Below the pieces are notes generated by a model, which was not told the DNA's origin, did no database searches, and was given only the letters and a program-made list of their open reading frames with translations. Both the position numbers and the translations under genes were made by a program. DNA of 64,000 bases from IMG/VR virus record IMGVR_UViG_3300033156_000392, positions 1 through 64,000 of that record. One strand, written 5' to 3'. Shown here piece by piece: positions 33,437 through 40,482 of the stretch. How positions within the stretch are numbered: position 1 is the stretch's first letter; each line of letters opens with the position of its first letter. Origin of the DNA: a virus.

Positions 33437-33836
33437 CTCCTTTCTTTGAAGTCTGGTTTCGTGACTTCTTTGCTCTCTCGCTCTTCTCTCTCACTTTCAG
33501 GAGTTCTCTGAGCATGAGCTTCCATACTTCGCAGAGAATGTAGAATTTCTTTATAAACAGTCTTTTTACGACAGAAGCTTTCTCACTGTATCCGATCACG
33601 TACACCTTTCCGTTCTTCTCTCGATAGAAGCCGACAAAGAAGATTTCCTCCGGCTCGAGAGTGACTCTGAACGTCATTTCCTTCCCTCGATCACTGACAT
33701 GTGAGCATACTTTCTTCTTTCTATTGACTCTAACTTTCGATCTCTTGGTGTTTCTCCCACTTCTTTCTGGTGGACAGATTGTAGCGGGGAGAGGACAGGA
33801 CTTCTTCTTGCATCCTTTACATCTTGAGTGTATCAT
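33429..33836 (-). CDS. Cysteine-rich basic protein
   Basis: A 135-residue basic protein with CKGCKKKSCPLPATICPPE at its N-terminus, a possible metal knot, and a beta core (EIFFVGFYREKNGKVYVIGYS). Contains a TTTATAAAC match in its coding sequence that may be chance. Confidence 0.45.
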   Translation of the reverse strand: MIHSRCKGCKKKSCPLPATICPPERSGRNTKRSKVRVNRKKKVCSHVSDRGKEMTFRVTLEPEEIFFVGFYREKNGKVYVIGYSEKASVVKRLFIKKFYILCEVWKLMLRELLKVREKSERAKKSRNQTSKKGGE

Positions 33837-34027
33837 TCGTTCACCTCTCTCAGCTTCTCAGCAGCTTTGCATAGCAGAAAGACTAGTGCGAAAACCGGGA
33901 GGAAGAAGTAGTATACGAAAGTCTCCCACTTTGAAGGATAGTATACTCTGAAAGGATGGTCTACGGCCAACAGACCAGCTAGGAAGTATGCCACAAGACC
34001 AGTGACGATCCAGTCGATCCAGCTCAC
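33833..34027 (-). CDS. Small two-segment membrane protein
   Basis: Sixty-four residues with WIDWIVTGLVAYFLAGLLAV and YYFFLPVFALVFLLCKAA, two membrane segments. Overlaps neighbours by four bases. Confidence 0.5.
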   Translation of the reverse strand: MSWIDWIVTGLVAYFLAGLLAVDHPFRVYYPSKWETFVYYFFLPVFALVFLLCKAAEKLREVNE

Positions 34028-34332
34028 ACGTTCACCTCCTCATTTTCTTGAATGAATTTCTGAATCTTCTTATGACTCTTCATTCGCTTCCAGTGTTTTT
34101 CAAGAACTTCAAGAATTTTCGAGGCAAGATTGGCACTTCTCATATCTTTTGTTAATAAAGCGGTCGCCTGAAGTTGGGCGTAAATCAAATTCAACTCATG
34201 TAAGTTCAGTTCAATTCTCACAGTAGTTTGTTTCTGCTCATTCTCAAATTCAGATAGAAGTTTTGCATACTCCTTGCCTAACTGAAACTCTTTTTGAATT
34301 TGTTTCCAATCTTCAAGATTTATTCCATTCAC
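34024..34332 (-). CDS. Hypothetical helical protein in AT-rich island
   Basis: A 102-residue all-helical protein (LSEFENEQKQTTVRIELNLHELNLIYAQLQ). Glutamine and AT content are higher than in neighbours, which suggests recent acquisition. The 3' end codes EENEEVNV, whose DNA supplies the next ribosome site. Confidence 0.45.
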   Translation of the reverse strand: MNGINLEDWKQIQKEFQLGKEYAKLLSEFENEQKQTTVRIELNLHELNLIYAQLQATALLTKDMRSANLASKILEVLEKHWKRMKSHKKIQKFIQENEEVNV

Positions 34333-34478
34333 CCGCTCACCTCCTCATCTTCCATCATTTGTTCAATTTCATCTTCACTGAAAGTCGTTCGGCATCGAGG
34401 ACAAATTCCTCTGCCACTCGGAAGTTGCTCGATGTATGAATTTTGGCAGTTGGGACAGATTAGAGTTAATTCAGCCAT
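34329..34478 (-). CDS. Zinc ribbon microprotein
   Basis: Forty-nine residues with LICPNCQNSY...GICPRCRTTF, a CxxC-CxxC ribbon, and an acidic tail ending DEEVSG. Overlaps both neighbours. Belongs to the AT-richer island. Confidence 0.6.
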   Translation of the reverse strand: MAELTLICPNCQNSYIEQLPSGRGICPRCRTTFSEDEIEQMMEDEEVSG

Positions 34479-34680
34479 CACCGCTCACCTCCTCATCTCC
34501 TAACCTTTCCACAACTTCAACTATGAAAAACGGAACTGTTTTGTAGTGGCTTCTGAAAAATGCTTCAGCACAAAGCTTTGCGTCGTCCAAATTATCATAC
34601 GCTCCTATCAGTTCTAAAGAGGTGCATTTTGAACAAGTTTCTTTGACAACCCAATATTTCCGTTTTATGAGTTCACTCAC
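34471..34680 (-). CDS. Hypothetical small protein
   Basis: Sixty-nine residues: CSKCTSLELIGAYDNLDDAK and FFIVEVVERLGDEEVSGDG. An alpha/beta fold with one CxxC; not recognised. Its C-terminal codons contain the GGAGGTG used by the next gene. Confidence 0.45.
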   Translation of the reverse strand: MSELIKRKYWVVKETCSKCTSLELIGAYDNLDDAKLCAEAFFRSHYKTVPFFIVEVVERLGDEEVSGDG

Positions 34681-34822
34681 GACGGTTCACCTCTTCGTAG
34701 TCCATACACTCACCTTCGTCGTTTATAGTAATTACACGTTTCTCACAGAATTTCCTCTCTCCAGTGAGTGATAGAGCAGTTCTGTGTACACACTTTTCTC
34801 GATAGCATCTGATACTCGTCAT
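34673..34822 (-). CDS. Cysteine-rich microprotein
   Basis: Forty-nine residues, CYREKCVHRT...KFCEKRV...GECMDYE, four spaced cysteines that fit a zinc site. ATGA overlap with the upstream gene. Confidence 0.5.
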   Translation of the reverse strand: MTSIRCYREKCVHRTALSLTGERKFCEKRVITINDEGECMDYEEVNRRE

Positions 34823-35340
34823 TTCTCAACCTCCACTACCTTTACCTTGTCAGCCCAATCAAGACACATCCCCATCTTGAAGGCTTCTTCGAGAATCTTC
34901 TGAATAGTCGCTGGAGCAACAAAGCTCATGAAGATCCTGAACTTCTCCTCATCGGAGCGTAGGAACTTGTCAGTGAACTGTCTCGCCTCTATCTCCAGCT
35001 GTCTGACGTAGGATGTGGAGTATCTTCCCTTTCGTTCTTTTCTCTCTGTCCTCTTGACTTCGTGGATGTAGCCCCAGTCGCTCTCTCTCATACCGAGTTC
35101 TCGGATAGCCTCTTTCCATTCTCTCAAAGACTTGAAACCGGAGTCTTTCACGAACAGATGGAGCATAGAGGGACTTGCCTCCGTCCTCCAAACGACCTCG
35201 ATGTCACATATCTTTTTCCCTCCTCTCCTGTCAGTCGCCCAGTCTCTTCCGTACTTGTGGGGCTTCTTTCTGAACGTGTAGACCACACCCTTCTCGAGGA
35301 GCTGTCTTCTGGCTTTCTCGTTCTGGAATATCATCACCAT
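34819..35340 (-). CDS. ASCH-like domain protein
   Basis: A 173-residue protein. ARRQLLEKGVVYTFRKKPHK, DIEVV, KDSGFKSLREWKEAI and WGYIHEVKR follow the ASCH/PUA-like pattern (inward G-x-K-x-T/R, then strand and edge helix). ASCH domains bind RNA or modified nucleotides. Moderate confidence by pattern only. Confidence 0.5.
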   Translation of the reverse strand: MVMIFQNEKARRQLLEKGVVYTFRKKPHKYGRDWATDRRGGKKICDIEVVWRTEASPSMLHLFVKDSGFKSLREWKEAIRELGMRESDWGYIHEVKRTERKERKGRYSTSYVRQLEIEARQFTDKFLRSDEEKFRIFMSFVAPATIQKILEEAFKMGMCLDWADKVKVVEVEK

Positions 35341-35346
35341 TTGTCA

Positions 35347-35550
35347 CTACCTCCTCTCACCGATCACGACTGTTATTTCTTCACCGTTCTTTACTGGAAA
35401 GTTGTTCTTTTCCACGAAGGCAGTCCATTCCTTCGTTTCTTTCGACCAAAAGAAGTTCACAAGTCTCTTTGCCAGTTCCTTCCTGTATTCAATCGGTATT
35501 CTCCCACTGAACTCGAGAACCACTTTTATTTGAAGCTTATTGTGATCCAT
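35347..35550 (-). CDS. Hypothetical small protein
   Basis: Sixty-seven residues starting at ATG 35550, chosen because AGGAGGT lies seven bases upstream. Strand-helix-strand (KLQIKVVLEFSGRIPIEYRK). Not recognised. Confidence 0.45.
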   Translation of the reverse strand: MDHNKLQIKVVLEFSGRIPIEYRKELAKRLVNFFWSKETKEWTAFVEKNNFPVKNGEEITVVIGERR

Positions 35551-35563
35551 GAGAGTACCTCCT

Positions 35564-35749
35564 TCAATCAACTCCGAGGAGTGACTTTAGTACCTGGAAG
35601 AGAATTACTATCGTCTCGTCTCTGTCTATCTCCACACTCGTTCTCTCTCCTTCGTCTTTCAGTACGATGGAGTAGCAGATTCCTCTCTCCGGTCCTCCAT
35701 AGAAGCGGTGTATTTCTATTTTGTCGGTATCGTACACCTTCATCTTCAT
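35564..35749 (-). CDS. Small paralog A (flanks plus-strand cassette)
   Basis: Sixty-one residues. KIEIHRFYGGPERGICYSIVLKD closely matches KITIKRFWGGIQRGTCYSLTVKD of the gene at 37032, so the two are paralogs. They flank the plus-strand cassette in the same orientation. Function unknown. Confidence 0.5.
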   Translation of the reverse strand: MKMKVYDTDKIEIHRFYGGPERGICYSIVLKDEGERTSVEIDRDETIVILFQVLKSLLGVD

Positions 35750-35891
35750 CAGACTCTATTACTCACATGGTTTTATAAGCGTATTCAAAGTTTATAAACA
35801 AGGAGAAGTGTTATAAGGCGTTATGCTTTCTTTCTCTCTCCCCTGAAAAGTATTTAAGGACTGAATCAAGAAGTTAGAGAGGTGAGTACAA
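35750..35891. promoter_or_regulatory. Divergent promoter with iteron pair
   Basis: Minus side: TTTTATAAGC (35771-35780) and GTTTATAAAC (35790-35799). Plus side: tandem GTGTTATAAG-GCGTTATGCT (35808-35827), then TATTTAAGG (35851-35859) and GAGAGGTG before the start. The same GTTTATAAAC plus iteron pair occurs before the terminase genes at 61078-61128, so both plus operons may be controlled together. Confidence 0.55.
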
Positions 35892-36197
35892 GTGCCAAAG
35901 AACGACATTCTCGCCTGGGACAGAAAGTCTGGAGCGGGAAGCATAACGGCTTCTGTGAACTGCTTGGACGTCACCAACAACCGAGTCTTTCCCCATCTTG
36001 AGGTCTTTGTAGCTTCTACCACGGCTAACGACTTCTACGTCGAGTGCTCCACCGACAACAGTGTCTGGAGACTGGCTGAGACCATATCTGTGTCTGGTAC
36101 GTCTGAGATGAGAGGATACTTGAACGCCTACCCGTTCGTAAGAGTCAGATCTGGGAGTCAGGGAACCAACGAGGTGGAAGTCGTAGCCTCGGGGTGA
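35892..36197 (+). CDS. Small beta-rich virion-like protein
   Basis: A 101-residue protein of short strands (GAGSITASVNCLDVTNNRVF...YPFVRVRSGSQGTNEVEVV), like domains that decorate virions or host-binding fibers. The GTG start follows GAGGTG. First gene of a four-gene plus cassette in the middle of minus-strand genes. Confidence 0.45.
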   Translation: MPKNDILAWDRKSGAGSITASVNCLDVTNNRVFPHLEVFVASTTANDFYVECSTDNSVWRLAETISVSGTSEMRGYLNAYPFVRVRSGSQGTNEVEVVASG

Positions 36198-36201
36198 TGC
36201 T

Positions 36202-36576
36202 TTGCCGTTTAGCTTCATAAGGAGAAGAGGAGACAAGATAGTGGGACAGATAGAGATGGTCACCACTGACCCAGTGATACAGATGACGAACGATGACGGA
36301 GTCTCTGGTGGCATAGCAGTCACCTCTGAAGGGTTCAACATGAGCTCTGGAGACACTTCTGTCCAAGTCTCTGAAGATGGTCCAGTCCTGCTCACTCCCG
36401 CTCCAAGTTATGGGATCAAGTTCGACACGTCTGGTACTATGCCGACTGCTGAAGAAACGTACAGAGGGCAGCTCTTCATAGTCTACGATGACCAGCCTGA
36501 GGGAAAAGACAGAGTGTACATTTGCCTGAAGTCTGCATCTGACAACTTCAACTGGGTCGAGATAGCAAGAGGATAG
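36202..36576 (+). CDS. Beta-rich virion-like protein
   Basis: A 124-residue protein starting at TTG, mostly strands (IVGQIEMVTTDPVIQMTNDD...YRGQLFIVYDD) ending RVYICLKSASDNFNWVEIARG. The C-terminus resembles ends of phage fiber or spike proteins. Same operon. Confidence 0.45.
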   Translation: MPFSFIRRRGDKIVGQIEMVTTDPVIQMTNDDGVSGGIAVTSEGFNMSSGDTSVQVSEDGPVLLTPAPSYGIKFDTSGTMPTAEETYRGQLFIVYDDQPEGKDRVYICLKSASDNFNWVEIARG

Positions 36577-36587
36577 GAGGTGTTAGG

Positions 36588-36854
36588 ATGGGTGTTACTC
36601 CTAAAGGATTCAGGACTCCTGACGAGAAGGTCATCATAGAGGACGGTAAAGTCCTGAGTAGGGGTGTACAGGTCAAGGACGAGGCTGAAGTGACTGTCTT
36701 TGAAGTAACGGGAGAAGGAAGTGTTTTCCATGGTAAGTCCAAGCATGAGCAAGATCCCTCGGTACTCGGTGGAATCGTCATGTACTCACCGACGAAGAAG
36801 TGGAGACTTACGGTTTCCGATACTGGACAGATCGTCACGACTCAAATCGAGTAG
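36588..36854 (+). CDS. Beta-rich virion-like protein
   Basis: Eighty-eight residues: VTPKGFRTPDEKVIIEDGKV...GIVMYSPTKKWRLTVSDTGQ. The end resembles tail-fiber C-termini. GGAGGTG precedes it. Confidence 0.45.
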   Translation: MGVTPKGFRTPDEKVIIEDGKVLSRGVQVKDEAEVTVFEVTGEGSVFHGKSKHEQDPSVLGGIVMYSPTKKWRLTVSDTGQIVTTQIE

Positions 36855-36857
36855 GAG

Positions 36858-37046
36858 GTGAGTGAAGTGCCTGACATGGTTGAGAGGACTGGTGGAGAAA
36901 CATGGGGAAAGAAAGACGTCACCCTCAATGAGGGACAGACCATAGAAATCCGTGTCGACGGAGTAGCTACAATCACCGCTACTGTCCCTACAGGGAAGAA
37001 GTTTGTCGGAACCTACGGCTACTGGGGCGTCCTAGCTTCTCTCTGA
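36858..37046 (+). CDS. Small beta protein
   Basis: Sixty-two residues, two beta hairpins (VTLNEGQTIEIRVDGVATIT). Last gene of the plus cassette; its end overlaps the convergent gene by 15 bases. Confidence 0.4.
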   Translation: MSEVPDMVERTGGETWGKKDVTLNEGQTIEIRVDGVATITATVPTGKKFVGTYGYWGVLASL

Positions 37047-37235
37047 GCCCTTCAGTCCCTCCGTCCAGTTCAGCTCGTGCAACAATCTTAGGACAATCTG
37101 GAACAGCTCATCCTTTCTGAACTCTGTGTATCTTCTCGAGTCCTTCACCGTCAGAGAGTAGCATGTTCCTCTCTGTATGCCTCCCCAGAAACGCTTTATT
37201 GTTATTTTCTCGTTATCTATGATTTCTGTTCCCAT
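37032..37235 (-). CDS. Small paralog B (flanks plus-strand cassette)
   Basis: Sixty-seven residues, paralog of the protein at 35564 (shared RF[YW]GGxxRGxCYS pattern and a following KD). Same minus orientation, on the other side of the plus cassette. Confidence 0.5.
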   Translation of the reverse strand: MGTEIIDNEKITIKRFWGGIQRGTCYSLTVKDSRRYTEFRKDELFQIVLRLLHELNWTEGLKGSERS

Positions 37236-37257
37236 GCTCTACACCTCCTTCTTTTTT

Positions 37258-37740
37258 TTATCTCTCCACTTTCAGCTTCTCAGCCACACTTTTCTTTTCG
37301 GTGGAGAGAAAGACCAAGATCATTCCGAAGACCGATCCAGCCATTGAAGCCATTCCTAGGTCCACCCCTCCCACCCAGAAGTGAATTCCCTCCAGTATCC
37401 CGTACGCCAGCTGAGTTCCAAGCCAGTACAGGCATGCCAGTCTTGCGTAGTAGTCCGGAGCCTCGTCAAGCCACCACAGGTAGAAATACAGGAAGAGAAG
37501 GAAGCATCCAAGACCTCCTATAAATGCTACTGCCACCAGTGTCGCTCCTGAGAGTCCGTCTATGACCGTGTATCCGGAGAAGAAGAGATACTTCACCTCT
37601 GCAGTTCCTCCAAGGGCTCTTGTTAGAGTTGCGTGTCCGTACTCATGGAAAGCTACAGTGACCATGGAGAAGACCAGAAACGCAGTGAGGAAATCGACAA
37701 GGTGAATTATTCGCTCTTTGTTCTTCTTGCTGAGTTTCAT
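37258..37740 (-). CDS. Membrane metalloprotease-like protein, HEYGH
   Basis: A 160-residue protein with H32-E-Y-G-H36 at the end of its first membrane segment (FHEYGHATLTRALGG), as in M50 site-2 or related intramembrane proteases, and four to five membrane segments. No second motif (LDG-type) could be identified, so activity is uncertain. A TATA box lies 55 bases upstream. Confidence 0.55.
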   Translation of the reverse strand: MKLSKKNKERIIHLVDFLTAFLVFSMVTVAFHEYGHATLTRALGGTAEVKYLFFSGYTVIDGLSGATLVAVAFIGGLGCFLLFLYFYLWWLDEAPDYYARLACLYWLGTQLAYGILEGIHFWVGGVDLGMASMAGSVFGMILVFLSTEKKSVAEKLKVER

Positions 37741-37744
37741 AACA

Positions 37745-37930
37745 TCACCTCTCGGTAGCTACTCTTCTCTTTCTCTTATAAGAGCTATGATTGTTTATAA
37801 ACTTCTCGTACTGCTTGGCTGTCCAGCATGCTCCGCAGAGAGGACCTTTCTCGTCTCTGAAGGCATAGACGCCTCCCGGAAGGTCGGAGTGGCACTTATT
37901 ACACTTGTATCCTGTCACAATGCACCCCAT
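37745..37930 (-). CDS. Zinc ribbon protein
   Basis: Sixty-one residues from ATG 37930, YKCNKCHSDLPGG...PLCGACWTAKQY and a basic tail. The ATG lies inside the upstream gene end (16-base overlap); an earlier in-frame start at 37978 lies deeper within it. Confidence 0.55.
   Translation of the reverse strand: MGCIVTGYKCNKCHSDLPGGVYAFRDEKGPLCGACWTAKQYEKFINNHSSYKRKRRVATER
37793..37802 (-). promoter_or_regulatory. TATA box GTTTATAAAC
   Basis: Palindromic TATA within the 3' part of the zinc ribbon gene, facing the membrane protease gene. A second palindrome TCTTATAAGA lies at 37773. Confidence 0.55.
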
Positions 37931-38145
37931 CCCTTTCTCTCCATCTCTCTGAGAGCTATTCTCAGACACTTCCTGCACTCCTTCTCGTCACCGTTCGCCA
38001 GTGCCTCTATCGACCAAGCCAGCCACTCTATGCTCTCGGAGTACCAGTCCTTGTCAGCGACTCTCTCTGGGTCAGAGAGTCTTGCTATGAGTCTTGCCAG
38101 ACCAGCTATCAGCTCTCTTCTCTCCCTGTCAGAGTGTAGCTTCAT
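37915..38145 (-). CDS. Hypothetical helical protein
   Basis: Seventy-six residues, two or three helices (ELIAGLARLIARLSDPERV...SIEWLAWSIEALANGDEK). Could be a small four-helix or MazG-like fragment, but no motif. Upstream of the zinc ribbon. Confidence 0.45.
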   Translation of the reverse strand: MKLHSDRERRELIAGLARLIARLSDPERVADKDWYSESIEWLAWSIEALANGDEKECRKCLRIALREMERKGWGAL

Positions 38146-38155
38146 CCTCCTCTCC

Positions 38156-38462
38156 TCAGAATCTCTTTCCGTGCTTGTACTCTCTCTTCTTGTTTCTCTC
38201 CATCTTCTCCAGAATAGCTTTCTCTATGTCCATCTTCCATGCATGGCAGAAGTCCAGAATCCGTATGATGCAGTCAGCAAACTCCTCAGCTATTCTCTCT
38301 TTCCTGTACAATGGTCTTCTGAACTTCTCCAGAGCCTCTGAGAGCTCTGAGTGCATCAGAGCTATGCACTCACCAGGGGCTTCTCTCCGATTCCCAGAAA
38401 CCTTTCTCTACAGCTATTCTGTGTGCCTCCTCCGCAAGCTCTGTGATGCTTTTGTATGTCAT
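38156..38462 (-). pseudogene. MazG-like NTP pyrophosphohydrolase with +1 frameshift
   Basis: The N-terminal frame (ATG 38462) reads SITELAEEAHRIAVEKGFWESER and then stops at 38370. The next frame continues GECIALMHSELSEALEKFRR, EEFADCIIRILDF and the end ILEKMERNKKREYKHGKRF. Together they form a full MazG-like protein of about 101 residues. The break is one extra base near 38375-38385. It may be a sequencing error, real inactivation, or programmed +1 shifting (CCC TGG TGA). MazG enzymes hydrolyse NTPs. Confidence 0.6.
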
Positions 38463-38466
38463 AAAC

Positions 38467-38553
38467 TCACCTCCTTGAGTGGATAGTGAACATTCTTCGC
38501 TTCTTCCCTTTCCCCACCCAGAACCTGACTTTCTTTCCTTTCTCTCTCCTCAC
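38467..38553 (-). CDS. Tiny basic peptide, 28 residues
   Basis: GTG 38553 overlaps the preceding stop. The peptide (RREKGKKVRFWVGKGKKRRM) is extremely basic. SD for the MazG start (AGGAGGTG) lies in its last codons. Could be real or chance. Confidence 0.35.
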   Translation of the reverse strand: MRREKGKKVRFWVGKGKKRRMFTIHSRR

Positions 38554-38819
38554 TTCTTCACCTTCTTTATTATTTCTCTGAAGAGAGTGGAGTTGTCAAG
38601 CAGGTACTCAGACCCTTTCTCGTCGACAAGTACGGTCCACTTTATTCCTATGTACTTTATTCTCCCTCTCACTCCCATAGCTTCTATGACGTCTCCCGGG
38701 AGGAGCAAAGGATGCATCATCAGTATTAAGCCAGTTAGGAAGTCCACTATTACGTCTTTCAGGACGTACAGGAGAGCTCCAGCAAGAGCGAGAGCCAAGA
38801 CGTCGCTCAAGAGAGTCAC
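38550..38819 (-). CDS. Miniature MscS-like mechanosensitive channel
   Basis: Eighty-nine residues: one membrane helix (LALALAGALLYVLKDVIVDF) followed by LTGLILMMHPLLLPGDVIEA, GVRGRIKYIGIKWTVLV and GSEYLLDNSTLF. This is the TM3 pore helix plus beta domain of MscS (P-G-D, G-x-V/I, and the usual PNS/PNG end as DNS). Cellular MscS has two extra N-terminal helices. A viral reduction is unusual. Confidence 0.6.
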   Translation of the reverse strand: MTLLSDVLALALAGALLYVLKDVIVDFLTGLILMMHPLLLPGDVIEAMGVRGRIKYIGIKWTVLVDEKGSEYLLDNSTLFREIIKKVKK

Positions 38820-38947
38820 CTCTTGGAGAGTGGAGATCGGTGAAAGGAAAAGTGACTGAGGCTCATAGAGACGGAATCACCTCCAATGTCTGTGCCGTCT
38901 CTCACCAAAGGGTGGTGATGTGAAACGGTAACCCACGCATTTACCAT
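38816..38947 (-). CDS. Hypothetical small protein
   Basis: Forty-three residues (NAWVTVSHHHPLVRDGTDIG...). GGAGGT lies five bases before the ATG and its stop overlaps the MscS-like start, which favours a real gene over chance. No function seen. Confidence 0.35.
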   Translation of the reverse strand: MVNAWVTVSHHHPLVRDGTDIGGDSVSMSLSHFSFHRSPLSKR

Positions 38948-38998
38948 CCACCGACCTCCAGAGAATGTATGTCTTTCCTCTCTTAAAAGGTTACTGTT

Positions 38999-39008
38999 GT
39001 TTATAAAC
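38999..39008. promoter_or_regulatory. Bidirectional TATA palindrome GTTTATAAAC
   Basis: Sits between minus operon (start 38947) and plus gene (39053), at similar distances to both. Confidence 0.5.
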
Positions 39009-39052
39009 TCTGAGTAGTTACTCTTTTATTTCCATGAAAAGAGTATAATCTG

Positions 39053-39193
39053 ATGGAAGAGAAAATATGCTACATATGGCGGTGTCCGAGAAGGGCTGTA
39101 GCTTCTGTAAGAGGTATCTATCTCTGTGAGGAGCACCTAAAGGAGCTCTCTGAGGGCTTCAGAACGGTAGAGCCTAAGAAGAAGGGAAAGTAG
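39053..39193 (+). CDS. Zinc-binding microprotein
   Basis: Forty-six residues: ICYIWRCPRR...GIYLCEEHLKEL, a C-x(n)-C, C-x2-H zinc site with a basic tail. One of few plus genes in this block, driven by the shared palindromic TATA. Confidence 0.5.
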   Translation: MEEKICYIWRCPRRAVASVRGIYLCEEHLKELSEGFRTVEPKKKGK

Positions 39194-39273
39194 CTTCCTG
39201 TGCCTGTAGCTCCAGACCAGTCCTCTTGGAGTGAGTATACTTCTCAGCATCCCTCTGAACTCAGCAGTAGTCC

Positions 39274-39570
39274 TTATAAGTCTTTTCCCTTCGTCTCTAC
39301 GTCTGTAAGCTGTAGCTGTTGCGGTTTCTTCTTCTGCTCCATGAGGAAGGAGAAGAGGTTCCTCAAGTCTTCCTTGTCAACTGGCTCCATCGTCACTTTC
39401 AGGGCTCCGAGGAGCTTTGTCACGTACGCCACTCCCGCTGGGCACTGCTTTCTGAGTGTTTCTATCTCTTCTATGCTCTCTTTCTTAAGAGGGAAGTATA
39501 TAAGGAATCTGTTCTTGTCGTTCTTCAGTGTTATCTCCCAGTCTATAATTTCCTTCAGCTTCTCCTTCAA
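39274..39570 (-). CDS. Hypothetical protein
   Basis: A 98-residue protein, strand-rich N-terminus (EITLKNDKNRFLIYFPLKKE) and helical end. Four-base overlap with upstream gene. Not recognised. Confidence 0.45.
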   Translation of the reverse strand: MKEKLKEIIDWEITLKNDKNRFLIYFPLKKESIEEIETLRKQCPAGVAYVTKLLGALKVTMEPVDKEDLRNLFSFLMEQKKKPQQLQLTDVETKGKDL

Positions 39571-39989
39571 GTGGAATCACCTCCCAGTCTTGCTATCACC
39601 AAGCTGTTCACGGATTCTTGGAGTGAGAGAGTTTCTTCTTCCACCCTGAAGTAGAAGGGTGGGTTCCATTTTTCCATGCTCTCGTATCTGAAGGAGTAGA
39701 CCATCTGCCACGCCCCTCTGGCTACTCCGTATAGGAGAAGATACTTCGGGCCTGGACTCTTCAGTGAGAGGAGCTTCATCAGTATCTCTGAGAAAGTGGA
39801 GAGGTCCTCTGGGACGGTGTGCAGAGGAATCTCTATCTTGAACTCACTGGAGGTATAGTTCTTGTTAGCTATCTTGAGAACTACGGGGAGAGTTATGACG
39901 TCTTCGTAGCTCTTCATCTCTTCCTTTCTGACGAAGTCTTTCTTGTCCCTGCTGTAGAGAGCCACTCCCTGTAGCATCTGCTTTCTCAC
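39567..39989 (-). CDS. Hypothetical protein
   Basis: A 140-residue protein from GTG 39989, chosen because GGAGGAG lies five bases upstream and the GTG overlaps the preceding stop. A longer frame begins at 40037. Beta-rich (VVLKIANKNYTSSEFKIEIPL). Not recognised. Confidence 0.45.
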   Translation of the reverse strand: MRKQMLQGVALYSRDKKDFVRKEEMKSYEDVITLPVVLKIANKNYTSSEFKIEIPLHTVPEDLSTFSEILMKLLSLKSPGPKYLLLYGVARGAWQMVYSFRYESMEKWNPPFYFRVEEETLSLQESVNSLVIARLGGDST

Positions 39990-40207
39990 TTTCTCTCCTC
40001 CATCCATCTCTTGAGATCGTACTTGATGTCTCCACACTTCACACAGTGGAAGTATCCTATGCTCTCCATTGGCAGATAGTCATGCTGGCACATGAGTCTA
40101 CTTTTTCTGTAGCTGAGAACGCTCTCAACCTCTCTCTGACACTCCGTACACAGACTGTACAGACTGCAGCTCCCTCTCCTTCCACACCCGTCACACTCTT
40201 CCGTCAT
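39986..40207 (-). CDS. Double zinc-site protein
   Basis: Seventy-three residues: CDGCGRRGSCSLYSLCTECQ and LMCQHDYL...FHCVKCGDIKYDL, two zinc sites. Overlaps neighbours. Confidence 0.55.
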   Translation of the reverse strand: MTEECDGCGRRGSCSLYSLCTECQREVESVLSYRKSRLMCQHDYLPMESIGYFHCVKCGDIKYDLKRWMEERK

Positions 40208-40466
40208 CTCTCTTCTCCTCCTCTTTTTTCTTCTCTCTTCTCACCTTCTCGACCTCCTCTGGGAAGAGCTCTGCGAGTACTCCCTGTATCGAGACTGGCT
40301 GGCCACACTTGTCACACTCCAGAGACATGGCCATGCTCTCTCCAAGCTTGTATCCCACGGCCTTGACTCTCTTTGATCCACATCTCTTGCACTTGTACAC
40401 CCTTCTCTCTCCGTGTCTGAAGTCCACCAGCTTGAGCTTCTCTTTCGGTACGTTCAATATCACCAT
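40191..40466 (-). CDS. Zinc ribbon protein
   Basis: About 91 residues: RRVYKCKRCGSKRVKAVGY and LECDKCGQPVSIQG, a transcription-factor-like ribbon, then a charged tail. ATG at 40466 gives a compact start; one at 40472 is also possible. Confidence 0.55.
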   Translation of the reverse strand: MVILNVPKEKLKLVDFRHGERRVYKCKRCGSKRVKAVGYKLGESMAMSLECDKCGQPVSIQGVLAELFPEEVEKVRREKKKEEEKRDDGRV

Positions 40467-40482
40467 ACACATTCACCTCCTT

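Noticed and set aside
33546-33555. TTTATAAAC match inside the gene at 33429
   Set aside because: It codes the conserved-looking FIKKF segment and no gene starts at the right distance; probably chance.
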